A program made the translations under genes and the position numbers. From the NCBI RefSeq assembly GCF_040869045.1, contig NC_090322.1:196043477-196107476 (forward strand): a stretch of DNA of 64,000 bases. The letters run 5' to 3'. The stretch is from Eurosta solidaginis (Eukaryota; Arthropoda; Insecta; Diptera; Tephritidae). The notes under the pieces are model-generated. The model was given only the letters and a program-made list of their open reading frames with translations. It was not told the origin of the DNA and searched no databases. Below, piece by piece: positions 11,970 to 23,270 of this stretch; the first letter of the stretch is position 1, and each line of letters starts with the position of its first letter.

Positions 11970-12463
11970 TGGCCCACTTAAATAAATAAAAAAAATAAAA
12001 TAATTCAAAAAAAAAAATTTTAGTTAAACGGTTTGATTGAAAACAATACTTAGATGAAGTATTAATAATACTAAAAGCTAGAAAATAATTAGGTAGGTCC
12101 TTAGTGCTAGTCATCACACTCCTCATCAATCTAGGCCGTTGATCACACAATAAAATAAAAGTGTTGGACGCGAGAAATTTATAAAAATGTGAGGCGTAGC
12201 ATAACCTCATTAAGGTTCAGTTGGTCTTACTTATGACTATCAACAGAAATTTGACGCATCCAACGCTTATATTTAATCGTCTGATCAATGCCCTAGAGTG
12301 ATGTGGAGTGTGATGACTAGTACTTAGGACCTACCTAACTAATTTCTAGCTTTTGGTATTATTATTACTTAATATAAGTATTGTTTTAAATAAAACCGTT
12401 TAAATAAAAAGTTTTTTTTTTAATTATTTTATTTCAAGTTTTTAGTTTTTATTTAAGTGCCTA
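11970..12463. repeat. Long inverted repeat with ~200-bp arms
   Basis: The left arm (about 11970-12172) and right arm (about 12252-12463) are reverse complements at roughly 80-85 percent by eye. Both contain CTAGTCATCACACTCC-like words and an AAACGG-TTT block, and about 80 bases separate them. Transcribed, it would fold into a long hairpin. It resembles a foldback-type element end; no transposase is present. Confidence 0.8.
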
Positions 12464-12529
12464 TTATTTCTCATTTTATTTAGTTGATTTAGTGACTCAT
12501 TATTACAAGGACTCTTTCCTGACAAATTC

Positions 12530-13604
12530 CACAAATACGATGTTTTGAATATCTCGATCCTTGCGCCACCTAGCGGCAATTTTTTTATAGGTCTCTTTCT
12601 ATTCTTGTATGTATTATGTGTTCCAAATATGAGCCAAATCGGACCACAAATATGATTTTTTTTAAATCTCGATCCTTGCGCCACCTAGAGGCGATTTCTT
12701 TTCATAGGTCGCTTTCTATTCATGTATGTAATATGTATTCCAAATATGAGCCAAATCGGACCACAAATACAATTTTTTTAAATCTCGATCCTTGCGCCAC
12801 ATAGAGGCGATTTCCTTTCTATTCATGTATGTAATATGCGTTCAAATATGAGCAAAATCGGACCGCAAATACGGTTTTTTTAATATTTCGATCTTTGCGC
12901 CACCTAGCGGCATTTTTTCCCATAGGTCTCTTTCTATTCTTGTATGTATTATGTATTCCAAATATGAGCCAAATCGGACCACAAATATGATTTTTTTTTT
13001 TAATCTCGATCCTTGCACCACCTAGAGGCAATTTCTTTTCATAGGTCGCTTTCTATTCATGTATGTAATATGTGTTCCAAATATGAGCAAAATCGGACCA
13101 CAAATACGATTTTTTGCATATCTCGATCCTTGCGCCACCTAGCGGCAATTTTTCCATAGGTCTCTTTCTATTCTTGCATGTATTATGTGTTCCAAATATG
13201 AGCCAAACCGGACCACAAATACGATTTTTTTTAAATCTCGATCCTTGCGCCACCTAGAGGCGATTTCTTTTCATAGGTCGCGTTCTATTCATGTATGTAT
13301 TATGTGTTCCAAATATGAGCAAAATCGGACCACAAATAAAATTTTTTGAATATCTCGATCCTTGCGCCACCCAGCGGCATTTTTTTTCATAGGTCTCCTT
13401 CTATTCTTGTATGTATTATGTGTTCCAAATATGAGCAAAATCGGACCGGAAATACGATTTTTTTGAATGTCTCCATCCTTGCACCACCCAGCGGCGATTT
13501 TTTCATAGGTCTCTTTCTATTCTTGTATGAACCATGTGTTCCAAATTTGAACCAAATCGGACCACAAATAAGATTTTTTTAAATATTTCGATCCATGCGC
13601 CACA
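12530..13604 (+). repeat. 117-bp tandem satellite, about ten units
   Basis: The word CTCGATCCTTGCGCCACCTA recurs near 12552, 12668, 12784, 12887, 13004, 13121, 13237, 13353, 13471 and 13588. Spacing is 116-118 bases except for one 103-base unit. Each unit also contains CCAAATATGAGC and AAATCGGACCACAAATA. Units vary at GCGG versus GAGG after the CTA word. The reading frames crossing the array are artefacts of its sequence. Confidence 0.9.
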
Positions 13605-13723
13605 ATTATTATTGCATTGTCATCGGGTTCTGAACTATATTCAAAATTTCAAGCATGTAGCTTATAGGGAAGTTACTTGAACTTCTATTACAAAATTCGT
13701 GCCATCCAGCCTGTCCAGTAAAG

Positions 13724-13740
13724 TTAAATAAAACCGTTTA
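13724..13740 (+). repeat. Short copy of inverted-repeat arm sequence
   Basis: TTAAATAAAACCGTTTA matches 12386-12402 in the right arm of the long inverted repeat. The 117-bp satellite therefore lies between two pieces of the same terminal sequence, which suggests that array and arms are parts of one element. Confidence 0.55.
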
Positions 13741-13743
13741 AAA

Positions 13744-14075
13744 ATGTAAGGTATTATAACCTCCGGAGAGATTTTAGGCCGAGCTTCTCTTCCAATTTGC
13801 GTCGTGCTCCTTTAATTTTTCCTACAAATTGGCGGGACGGAACCTACAGATTTTCTGCCGACTGCAAACGGCATCTGCAAAGCAAATTAATTTTTACTGA
13901 GAAGCTTTTCACACACTAAGAAGCCTTAAATACACTCGGAGTGCTTGCCAAATCACTGTCGAATGGCGATTCCGCTTGGTGGCGGCCGCAGTGGTGTGTT
14001 AGTAGCATGCTCTGCCACCCACACCGAAGGTCTTGTGTTCAACTCTCGGTCAAAGTAGCATCAAAAATTTAGAAT
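13744..14075 (-). mobile_element. SINE with inverted 5' part
   Basis: 13744-13978 is the SINE tail and body on the minus strand. At 13978/13979 it joins the exact SINE 5' end (GGCGGCCGC) on the plus strand, and this head runs outward to about 14075. About 35 bases between head and body are missing. This is the arrangement expected from twin priming during retroposition. Confidence 0.8.
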
Positions 14076-15039
14076 CCGGCTTACCGCTGGTTAAATTTAT
14101 CTATAGACTTCTAAACGGTTTCTGTCCGGTTAGGGGAGATACTAAACCACCTTCTTAAGAACCTGAATATATGGGTGCCAAATTGTAACCTAAGTTGATG
14201 AGAAGCCATGCCTTATCAGAGCGGATTTTAAGATACCTTGCGCAGCATTCTGTAGAGTTATTTGGCTACGGTGACAAGACTCTCTATATCATGCTGAATA
14301 ATACATCTGATAAAGAACGTTACCTCTCATCCCAAAAATTGACCTTTGTACTTGCTTGTGTTGTTGGTTTTTATATGTTTTTTTTCTGTGTTCCTAGTTG
14401 GTATTCAAGGACGATGGCGGATCAGCTCTTACTTTATATTCGTATTGAAATCTTCCTATCATTAATACAAAATAAACAACTCATACGCAATTATATCGAG
14501 CTGTTTGCATGAATCTGTAAAACAATTTTAACAGAAATTTCAAAGCACTTATGACATACTTATTTATAGTACCCAACAAATATTGCAGACCAAAGTGTTT
14601 GGAATGAAAACAATTTGCACCAACATTTTTACCACATTCCAAATATATTTATGTGCACATAAAACCACACAATATATTTGAAAACATTCGATATCCTTTT
14701 TCCACTAACGGAGGTCGTTAGAAAAATAGAAACAAATTATTGAATACCCATTGTCATGGATTCTAGAGCAGCGAAATTGGAAAACATGTTTGAAAAAATA
14801 TAATAAAAGCCATATGTAAGCAATTGTGTGTGAAACACTGAGTGTCTATTATATTTATACATACATATATGTGTATGTGTTTTGCAACCAAGGGTCACTT
14901 AGGTATTTTACTCATACAGTCACAAATAGAATGAATATTGTTACATTTGTGTATGGTTTTTAATAGAAAAATAAGGATATCTAACTTCGGCTCACACCAC
15001 ACGTTAGTTATTTGGCTAAGATTTATACCACGTGTAATA
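14076..15039. other. Non-coding, no recognised element
   Basis: A 105-codon plus-strand frame (14195-14512) has no recognisable domain, though one hydrophobic stretch (LTFVLACVVGFYMFFFCV) could pass for a membrane segment. I see no promoter or splice context that supports it. The rest is AT-rich. Confidence 0.3.
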
Positions 15040-15640
15040 AAGGACGGATGACATAAGGTCAAACGGCCACAAAGTCAATTGAAGTTATGAGCATATGAAA
15101 TGGTCACAACGTCAAATTTCAAATTTTTATAATGCCAATAATATTGGCATTATGACCATCATGCTTTTCCGAAATAATTATAAAGTCAACTGATTTTTCT
15201 CAAGTGGTCATAAGGTCAAGTTTTTGTTTCGCACCGCCATCTATTATAATTCAAACAATTGTAACGTTTTTCTTGTGAAAAAAGGAGAAAAAACTAACCC
15301 AATGAGGTTTTCTCCGATACAAGAAAAGCTTATTCAACTTAAACATTGAAATACAAAATCGCGCGATATTTTATTCCAATTTTTTCTTCTGCGGTGCTAC
15401 TTTTCCTCATTCTGGTACAGTGCCAAATCGGTTTAAAAGCTGGACCTTTAAGGACTTCTTTCAAATATGATGAACATATTCAACGAAATTTCTAACCAAT
15501 TTTGCAGAAAATTTTTGTTTTTGTGCTAACAGACATTAAGTCAAATGGAAGTTCCCCAAACGGCCATTAAGTAAAACTAAGAAAGGACATAAAGTAAATT
15601 CACGCTTTGGCCATTTGAAATGGTCAGTTAGGTTATGATA
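15040..15640. repeat. GGTCATAAGGTCAA-type repeat, locus 1
   Basis: Words such as GGTCATAAGGTCAA, GGTCACAACGTCAA and their complements recur through this 600-base stretch. A related stretch lies at 23630-24135; both also share a TTTGTTTCGCAC word. A 25-base palindrome sits at 15129-15153. No coding signal was seen. Confidence 0.55.
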
Positions 15641-16028
15641 CTCCACTTGACTAACTAGGTTTTCTTCCTGCTGGAAACAGTCGGTTACGAAAATTTCAAA
15701 CAGCTGTTCGCATTCTGATTGCGGATAATAACGTTACCAGTAAAATAGGTGGTAACGTCTGATTACCACGCAACTTGCACGTGTTTTGTTAAAAAAAACA
15801 ATAATTTCCAAATTTTAACACAAAATTTATAACACATTTTCATTTGATTCTTATGAGCGTATCTTGGTTTTTTGACAGTATAACCGTGTAGGCCATGAGG
15901 TGACATTAACTGGTAACGCTCGGAATAATAATAAGGCGGTGAATGACAACATTGCTAGGGGTAGCGATATCTATAACTTTTGTTAATTGATTTTGATTCC
16001 GACTGAGTATACACGAAAATAAAAAACA
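15641..16028. other. AT-rich spacer
   Basis: No gene or known repeat was recognised between the GGTCA-type repeat and element copy B. Confidence 0.3.
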
Positions 16029-17445
16029 AGTAAGGAAGGCTAAGTTCGGGTGTAACCGAACATTACATACTCAGCTGAGAAATAAAATAACCATGTAGGA
16101 AAATGAACCTAGGGTAACCCTGGAATGTGTTTGTATGACATGGTTATCAAATGGAAGGTATTGAAGAGTATTTTAAAATGGAGTGGGCCATATTTCTATA
16201 GGTGGACGCCTTTTCGGGATATCGCCATAAAGGATGATCAGGGGTGACTCTAGAAAGTGTTTGTACGATATGGGTATCAAATAAAAGGTGTTAATGAGTA
16301 TTTTAAAAGGGAGTGGGCCATAATTCTATAGGTGGACCCTTTTCGGGATATCGCCATAAAGGTGGACCAGGGGTGACTCTGGGATGTGTTTGTACAATAT
16401 GGGTATCAAATGAAAGGTGTTAATGAGTATTTTAAAAGGGAGTGGGCCAGGTGGACCCCTTTTCGGGATATCGCCATAAAGGTGGACCAGGGGTGACTCT
16501 GGGATGTGTTTGTACGATATGCGTATCAAATGAAAGGTGTTAATGAGTATTTTAAAAGGGAGTGGGCCAGAGTTCTATAGGTGGACCCCTTTTCGGGATA
16601 TCGCCATAAAGGTGGACCAGGGGTGACTCTGGGATGTGTTTGTACGATATGGGTATCAAATTAAATGTATTAATGAGGGTTTTAAAAGGGAGTAGCCCTT
16701 AGTTGTATATGTGAAGGCGTTTTCGAGATATCGACCAAAATGTGGACCAGGGTGACCCAGAACATCACCTGTCGGGTGCCGCTAATTTATTTATATATGT
16801 AATACAATAAATATATGTAATACCGCAAACAGTATTCCTGCCATGGGGGCTTTTGATTTCGCCCTGCACAACTTTTTCATTTTCTTCTACTTAATGTGGT
16901 AGGCGTCACACCCATTTTACAAAGTTTTTCTAAAGTTATATTTTGCGTCAAAAAACCAATCCGGACATCATGTTTCATCCCTTTTTTCGTATTTGGTATA
17001 GAATTATGGCATTTGTTTCATTTCTCGAAATTTTCGATATCGAAAAGTGGGCGTGGTCATAGTCGGATTTCGCCCATTTCTAATACCAAGATACAGTGAG
17101 TTCAGATAAGTACGTGAACTAAGTTTAGAAAAGATATATTCATTTTTGCTCAAGTTATCGTGTTAACCGCCGAGCGGAAGGACAGACGGTTGACTGTGTA
17201 TAAAAACTGGGCGTGGCTTTAACCGATTTCGCACATTTTCACAGAAAACAGTTACCGTCATAGAAGCTATGTCCTTACAAAATTTCACAAGGATTGGCAA
17301 ATTTGTGTTCGACTTATGGCATTAAAAGTATTCTGGACGAATTAAATGAAAAAGGGCGGAGCCACGCCCATTTTGAAATTCTCTTTTATTTTTGTATTTT
17401 GTTGCACCATACCATACTCTGTGAGCTCTGCTCAGCTGATTATAA
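16029..17445 (+). mobile_element. CAGCTGAG-ended repeat element, copy B
   Basis: The left end is AACAAGTAAGGAAGGCTAAG with a GTTCGG-loop-CCGAAC hairpin and ACTCAGCTGAGA. Five ~130-bp units start near 16126, 16257, 16387, 16507 and 16637 (one is about 12 bases short). After about 17400 it jumps directly to the right-end block, lacking roughly 600 bases that copy A has. It is therefore expanded in the array and deleted in the body. Confidence 0.8.
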
Positions 17446-17459
17446 AAATGTATACTTTG

Positions 17460-17801
17460 CGGGATTTACCTTCGAGGAGGCTTGGATCGAGCTTCTCTTC
17501 CAATTTGCGTCGTGTTTCTTTTGATTTTCTATACAAATTGGCGGGTTGGGCCTACATGTTTTATGCCGACTCCGGGCAGCATCTGCAAAGCAGATGAATT
17601 TTTACTGAGAAGCTTTTCATGGAAGAAATACACTCGGAGTGTTTGCCAAACCACTGCCGAGGGGCGACCCCGATTGGAATTTTTTTTGTAATTGGAAAAA
17701 CCTGTTTCTAAATTTTTGGTGTTACCTTGCGCGGAAGTTGAACCCTGGAACCTCGGTGTCATGGCCGGAGCACATTATCATCACAGCACGACGGCGGCCA
17801 T
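17460..17801 (-). mobile_element. SINE copy, older and diverged
   Basis: The tail, body and head are recognisable on the minus strand, ending in GCCGCC at 17795-17800. The B box is altered. It abuts the right end of element copy B, and no clean target duplication was found. Confidence 0.75.
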
Positions 17802-17814
17802 AAACGAAAACTAC

Positions 17815-18180
17815 GCTGCAGAAAAAATCGATAAATTATCCAAACCCTTTGATAATAAATCGACACATTTTGGATAACTTTTTGATAACAAGTCGGAAAC
17901 TTTTTAATTACAAGACGATAACTTTATATTAATACACCCAGATAAAAAATTGGTAACACTCCGATTATAAAATCGATAATTTTTCGATAGCTGGTCAATA
18001 ATACAAGTCAATAACTTTTCGATAACAATTCCATTACTTTCTGATAATATATCGAGCACTTGCAGATCAACAATCGATAACTTGTCGATAATAAGTCGAT
18101 AGCTCTTCGATCAAAAATAGATAGCTCATCAATACCATTTGTTATCGAGACCAAATTACAAATCGATTGCTCGCCTATAC
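17815..18180. repeat. CGATAA-type degenerate repeat cluster, locus 2
   Basis: More than ten CGATAA, TCGATA or closely related words occur in 365 bases, with ~20-base spacing. Typical phrases are AATCGATAACTTGTCGATAA and TTTTCGATAACA. It lies directly beside a SINE head, like locus 4 near 59800. Confidence 0.6.
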
Positions 18181-18484
18181 TCCTCTTCATTACCCTTCCT
18201 AGCATTGCCTTGGCGCTTATACTTAAACTTGACTCGCGCCTTCATTTTGGATTTCCCCATACCGTGAACAAAGATTTTTACACATCAAGCAAAAAATTTC
18301 ATTTCATTTCGTAGGAAGATAGGAAAATGATAAGTGGATGTAAAGTACTAGAAAGAGAGGATTCTTCCATAGCAAAATTTAATATAGATTTTAGCGCAAA
18401 AATCTCTTCGGATATGAGCATAAATTCCATAGTTACAATTTTAACTCAAATTTACGTGAAAGTGCCTTGATAATAAAATAGTCT
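18181..18484. other. Non-coding spacer
   Basis: AT-rich sequence in which I recognise nothing. Confidence 0.3.
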
Positions 18485-18965
18485 GCTCCTACATAGATGG
18501 GGATCGATTCAGTACAGCAAGCGTTGTGCGAGCACCTCATCTTGCAGGATAACAAGATCCTTCTGGTCTTAAGTGGATGGCAGGAAGTGTTCTGAAATGA
18601 TTGAATTCACCAAGGTTCAGCTATTAATGGTCATTGGGGTTTTGACAGGACACAGCCCAATGGCAATCATTTGCGGTACGTCTCAATATACCGGAAATCG
18701 CATCCTGCAGTTGCTGTATGGAGGACAATCAGCTGGAATCATCGGGTCAGTTTATGCTTGATTGCCCAGCTTTTGCCACAACTAGGCGAAAGTATTATGG
18801 TTTCGAGTCACTTGGATCTCTGGGGGATTTGCTCAAGTTTGATAGTGGTCTCATTCGAAGCTATATCGTTGCTACGCAGCTATGTTTTAAGTAGCTATAG
18901 CTAATGTCACCGCTATTTAATGTGGTATCACAACGAGCCTACATGCTGTCCAAGTGAGCTTCCTC
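18485..18965 (+). pseudogene. LINE 3' end: RNase H tail and zinc-type motif
   Basis: Across shifting frames the plus strand gives a VLTGH motif, then a degraded Cys-rich segment, then FMLDCPAFATTRRKYYGF and LGDLLKF. This order (LTGH, CRxC-like, LDCPAF) is typical of the C-terminus of RNase H-bearing LINEs. About 70 bases of probable 3' untranslated sequence follow, ending in CTAACCTAAC. At least two frameshifts break it. The fragment at 54470-55170 may be the same family. Confidence 0.7.
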
Positions 18966-20169
18966 TACCAGTTACCAACTAACCTAACACAATCTTAATA
19001 AATACAATAAGGCACACTTACACTAAGCACAATAGATCGAAATAAAGGTCGCAGTGTATCGAGGCCTAATAAAAAGGTAACTGACCTTTTACCTTTGTAA
19101 CTCAGAGGTTGAATGAACTGAAAATTTGTCAAAAATGTATGAGTTAACTGCTCATGTGTACAAAACTCTCAGTTCTGCAAGTAAATCTAAATTGGATTTT
19201 TTGAACCGCGTTCCTTATTCCGACAGCGCACATGACATGACCTTTTGTGGAAATTCTTGAACATCACTAAACACAATTGCATTTGAAACTAACTCCTAAT
19301 TTTTATTTAATTGGGTATCCACCGCATCGTTTGGGGTAACATTTTGTAGTTAAATAATATACATGTGTATATATATGTACATAGCTGCATGTACATATAC
19401 ACAGAAAATATTCATACACTATTTCACTCAAACGATTCGATGGTCATTATTATTGCAGTAAAATCGTGGTACAAATATGGTTTCGAGAATTAAATTATGT
19501 CACCTAAAAATCGTTGATGTGTAAATTGATTTTAATTGACAATTATTTAATTGAAATGTGGAGAATGTGCGATTGTGGTATTTAGCAATGGACTTTCATT
19601 TACGATTTTTTTGGGTTCTGAAATTGAAATGAACAGAGAAATTTAGTATAAGGAAGCAGTGATTTGTGGAGCTAATGGATGGACAGGAAAAGGCATGACA
19701 CTAATCTGGACTTGCTACGTCCACTACAACCTACAGCAATAAATACTGTGGTGTACAACTTCTGATTATGATGTTTCTTTCAGCCAAAAAGCGATGCTCC
19801 TCAAGATGTCATGTTTCTGGCTCACACGCTGATAGAGGAGACGGACGGCATGGACAAATACTTGTTGTAAGAGGTAACCACAGAAAGTGTGTTCTTGCTT
19901 ACTAAACCAAATAAATTATTGATCGAAGGTTAACAGCTTACGACTTCGGCTTTCCAAAACGTGCCGCTTCTTTGTTCTTTTTCTCAACCAGCGCCAAACA
20001 CCACGAAATATTAAAACATTTCCTCTATGAGCTTTTCAGCGAAATAGGGCTCCTTCTAACTTTATCAGTTGCTACCTACGCAAATGACGTCGCCTCTGGT
20101 TTTTAAAGCGATAATCTATGGCAATGCCTGTTCAAAGCTTCTACAACTCGCGAGTGACAAACATTTTTA
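18966..20169. other. Non-coding, no recognised element
   Basis: AT-rich sequence with TATG/TACATA microsatellite-like runs near 19360-19400. A short frame near 19790-19870 contains nothing I recognise. Confidence 0.3.
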
Positions 20170-22030
20170 TTTTTGACTTCGTTGGAGCTCAAACATTGCT
20201 CACATCCTTTATCAGCGATGAAAATGCTTGTAAGACATTTCCAAGTTCTTATTGAAAAAGTTCCTATCCAACCCAAATCACTGAATTGTGCTCATGACCG
20301 TAACTTAAACATCAACCGGGACCAAAACAAGGCTATAGTCAAAACAAGGCTGAAACCGAAACCAGACTTTGAAACTTTAACCGCAAAACGAAAATGAAAC
20401 AATAGACTTCAAAAAGTTAACAGAAATCGGAAGTGACCCTTAAAATAATTCAGAAACTGAACCCAAGAACGAAACTGGAACTGAAATTGAAACTGTAAAT
20501 GAAACCCTGATCGAAGCTAGAATTGAAATGGACTGAAACCGAGGATTAAATTGAAACCGAAATCGAAGTAGGAAATGGACCGGGACCGAAGCTGCAGCTC
20601 GAGTCAGCTCTTAAAGTGAAACTGAAACCGGCACTGGAGATGATACCAAAAAACCGAATCTAAAACTAAAACTGAACGCAGAACCGGAAAAGAAACTGGT
20701 CTCGAGCCTGTAATTGAAACTAAATTTGTAACTGGGATTGAAGCCGAAACTAGACCATATTGGAAATTGGAACCGAAACTGAAACTTAGACCGAAATGCA
20801 ATTAAAAATGAAATGGATACTGGTTCAGAGCCCGGGAACTGAACTGGAACCGATACCAAAGGGAAATTGAAGTTGGAGTCCTAACTAAAATTTAAACTGA
20901 ACTGGAAACCGGAACTGAAGGTGGAATCGGGACTGAAACAAATTTGATAAGCTGAAATCAGGACCGAAGCCGAACCAGTCAGCATTCGAAACGAAACTTA
21001 CACTTACACTGAAACTTAAATTTAGACCGAACAGCAATTAAAACTGTAATCGGCACCGTATCTGAGGATAAAAAATAAACTTGGACCGACACCAAAGGGA
21101 AACTGGAACTTGAAGCAGGATCGAAGCCGAAACTAGAACAACTTCGAAGCTGGAACCGAAATCGAAACTGAAACTTAGACCGAAATCCAATGAAAAATGA
21201 AGTAAGGGAAATTGGAATTTGAGCCGAAACGAAAATATAAACTGAACTCGAAACCGGAACTGAAATTGGTATAGGGACTGAAACTAAAATTAAAAAGCTG
21301 AAATCAGGACCGAAGCCGAAACTAAAGCACATTCCAAACTTAAACTTATATCGAAACTTAAATTTATACCGACTAGCAATTAAAACTGAACTTGGCGCCG
21401 TAATGGAGGACAAAAAAAAAACCAAAGGGAAACTGGAAGCCGGATTGAAGCAGAGCTAGACTATATTCGAAACTGGAACCGAAACTGAAACTTAGACCGA
21501 AATCCAATAAAAAATGAAATCGATTCCGATACAGAGATCGAAAATTGAACTGGAACCTATACCAAACGGAAACTGGAACTGGAGCCGAAACAAAAATCGA
21601 AACTGAACTCGAAACAAAAACTAACTAAAACTGAAAATGAAAATGCAAGGAATTGGTAATGAAACTCGAATCGAATCCGAATATGAATATGAAACTAAGA
21701 CCAGAATTGGAACTAAGACCGAAACAAAACGTGAAACAATAGCCGAAATTGAATCAAGATCAAAACCAGGTCGAATGCTGAAGTACAAGCGAAACCAAAA
21801 CTGAAACTTAAAGCGGAACAGAAACAGAAACTCAAATCATAGCTAAAATCCAATTTGAACTGAAAGTGAAACCAAAAATGAAGCCACAGTCAACTTCGAA
21901 AGTGAAATGAAAATCGGAACTGTAAATAATACCAAAACAAAAAAACTGTAACTGAGATAAAAACTGCAACTGAAACAACCCAAACCCCAACACTTTAACT
22001 GGAATCAAAACAAAAACTGAATTTGAAACA
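20170..22030. repeat. 1.9-kb degenerate GAAACYG-type hexamer repeat
   Basis: The plus strand is a long run of GAAACT, GAAACC, GGAACT, GAAATT and CGAAAC words, purine-rich and only loosely periodic near 6 and 12 bases. Translated on the minus strand it gives Phe-, Ser- and Val-rich frames (for example 20979-21425) that are artefacts of the repeat. No recognisable gene lies inside it. Confidence 0.85.
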
Positions 22031-23270
22031 GTGAACAAAACTGAAAATGAAATAAGGGTACAGTTGAAAATAATACGAAAGATTGAATTCAACCAACCAA
22101 AATGTTCAGCTAAATGTGAAATCTTGATAAGATCCAGCAAATCTTAATTTCCTGTTCAATCAAATTTAGTGTGAAAATTAATATAAATTGTATGAGACGA
22201 AAACACAAAACTTTATTATTTACTTATTCTACACTCAAATTTTTTCAGAGCTGAAAGGAAATCTTTTATATTTATGAAATTTAAATCTATCTAAATATTT
22301 GATAATACTTTTAGCGCTCCCTTGGTTTTCGATAACACCAACTACGTGCTTTAGAAGCCTTGGAACTAAAATTATCAACAAAGAGCAGCTGAAAAACATA
22401 TTTTTGTATTTATGCCCGAAATTGGTAAAAAGCAGCAAATTAAATTATAACTAAAGTGAAAACTGAAAATACATATGTTAAAGCTGTTACTAATAAACCG
22501 ATTTCTAAGGTTAAAACCATATAAAAAAAATAACAACAAAGAATTAAAGACATACAAATTTGAAAAGAAGTAAACGTGTCTAGAATAAAGGAATATAAAC
22601 AGTTGCAATGTTTACAATTCGTCCCTTTTCAGGATTTCAAGCTCATTGCACAACCTCTGAATGTCTATAGATTGCCATAAGACTTTATATAGATTCATTT
22701 TGCGCTATTCGCATTTTTATTGGGGATGAGATCGCAAAACCAAACACTTTTTTGTTTTCTCCATAAAATGAGGGGCCACCCTAATGCACAAATGTGTGTA
22801 TATACTTCACTCACAATATGTAGAGAATGCCACAAGTCTTGTTAGATTCTACACTACTAAATAGCGCGTGAAGAAAACGATTGTGGTGATTTCGAATTGC
22901 TTTTTAAAAGATTGTCAAAGAGACAATAAATTAAGGAAGACCGTACAAACTTTTTTGTGGCTTAAGCAATTATCATAGATAACAATGCCGTAACATGACA
23001 TCTCAAATGAAACACAAGTGATATATTTTCGTGAGCAACGTTTAAAATATGCCTTCAAATCAGAGCTAGCGTATAACTCTGAAAGGGCGGAAAATGGTAC
23101 TTATGTAATTCTTACTGAAGAAGAAATAATTTTTGGCTAACAAGGTAGGGTTATATTGAATAGGGCGGGGAATATTGGATTTTTTTGTTTTAGTTATCAT
23201 TTCGCCAGTACTTCTGTATCAATTGACTTTATGAGCACTTCCAATAACCGTAAAGCCGATTTAAAGTATA
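22031..23270. other. AT-rich non-coding DNA
   Basis: No coding signal or element was recognised. Minus-strand frames at 22235-22608 are hydrophobic by base composition only. Confidence 0.3.

Noticed and set aside
12442..13582. Several frames with repeated GGARIEI or CGPIWLIFGTHNT wording
   Set aside because: They are translations of the 117-bp satellite; the repeated peptides follow the unit length.
14195..14512. 105-codon frame with a hydrophobic segment
   Set aside because: No recognisable domain, promoter or splice context; its length is expected by chance in this AT-rich region.
20979..21425. 148-codon minus-strand frame rich in Phe, Ser and Val
   Set aside because: It is the translation of the degenerate GAAACYG repeat; neighbouring frames look alike and no gene context exists.
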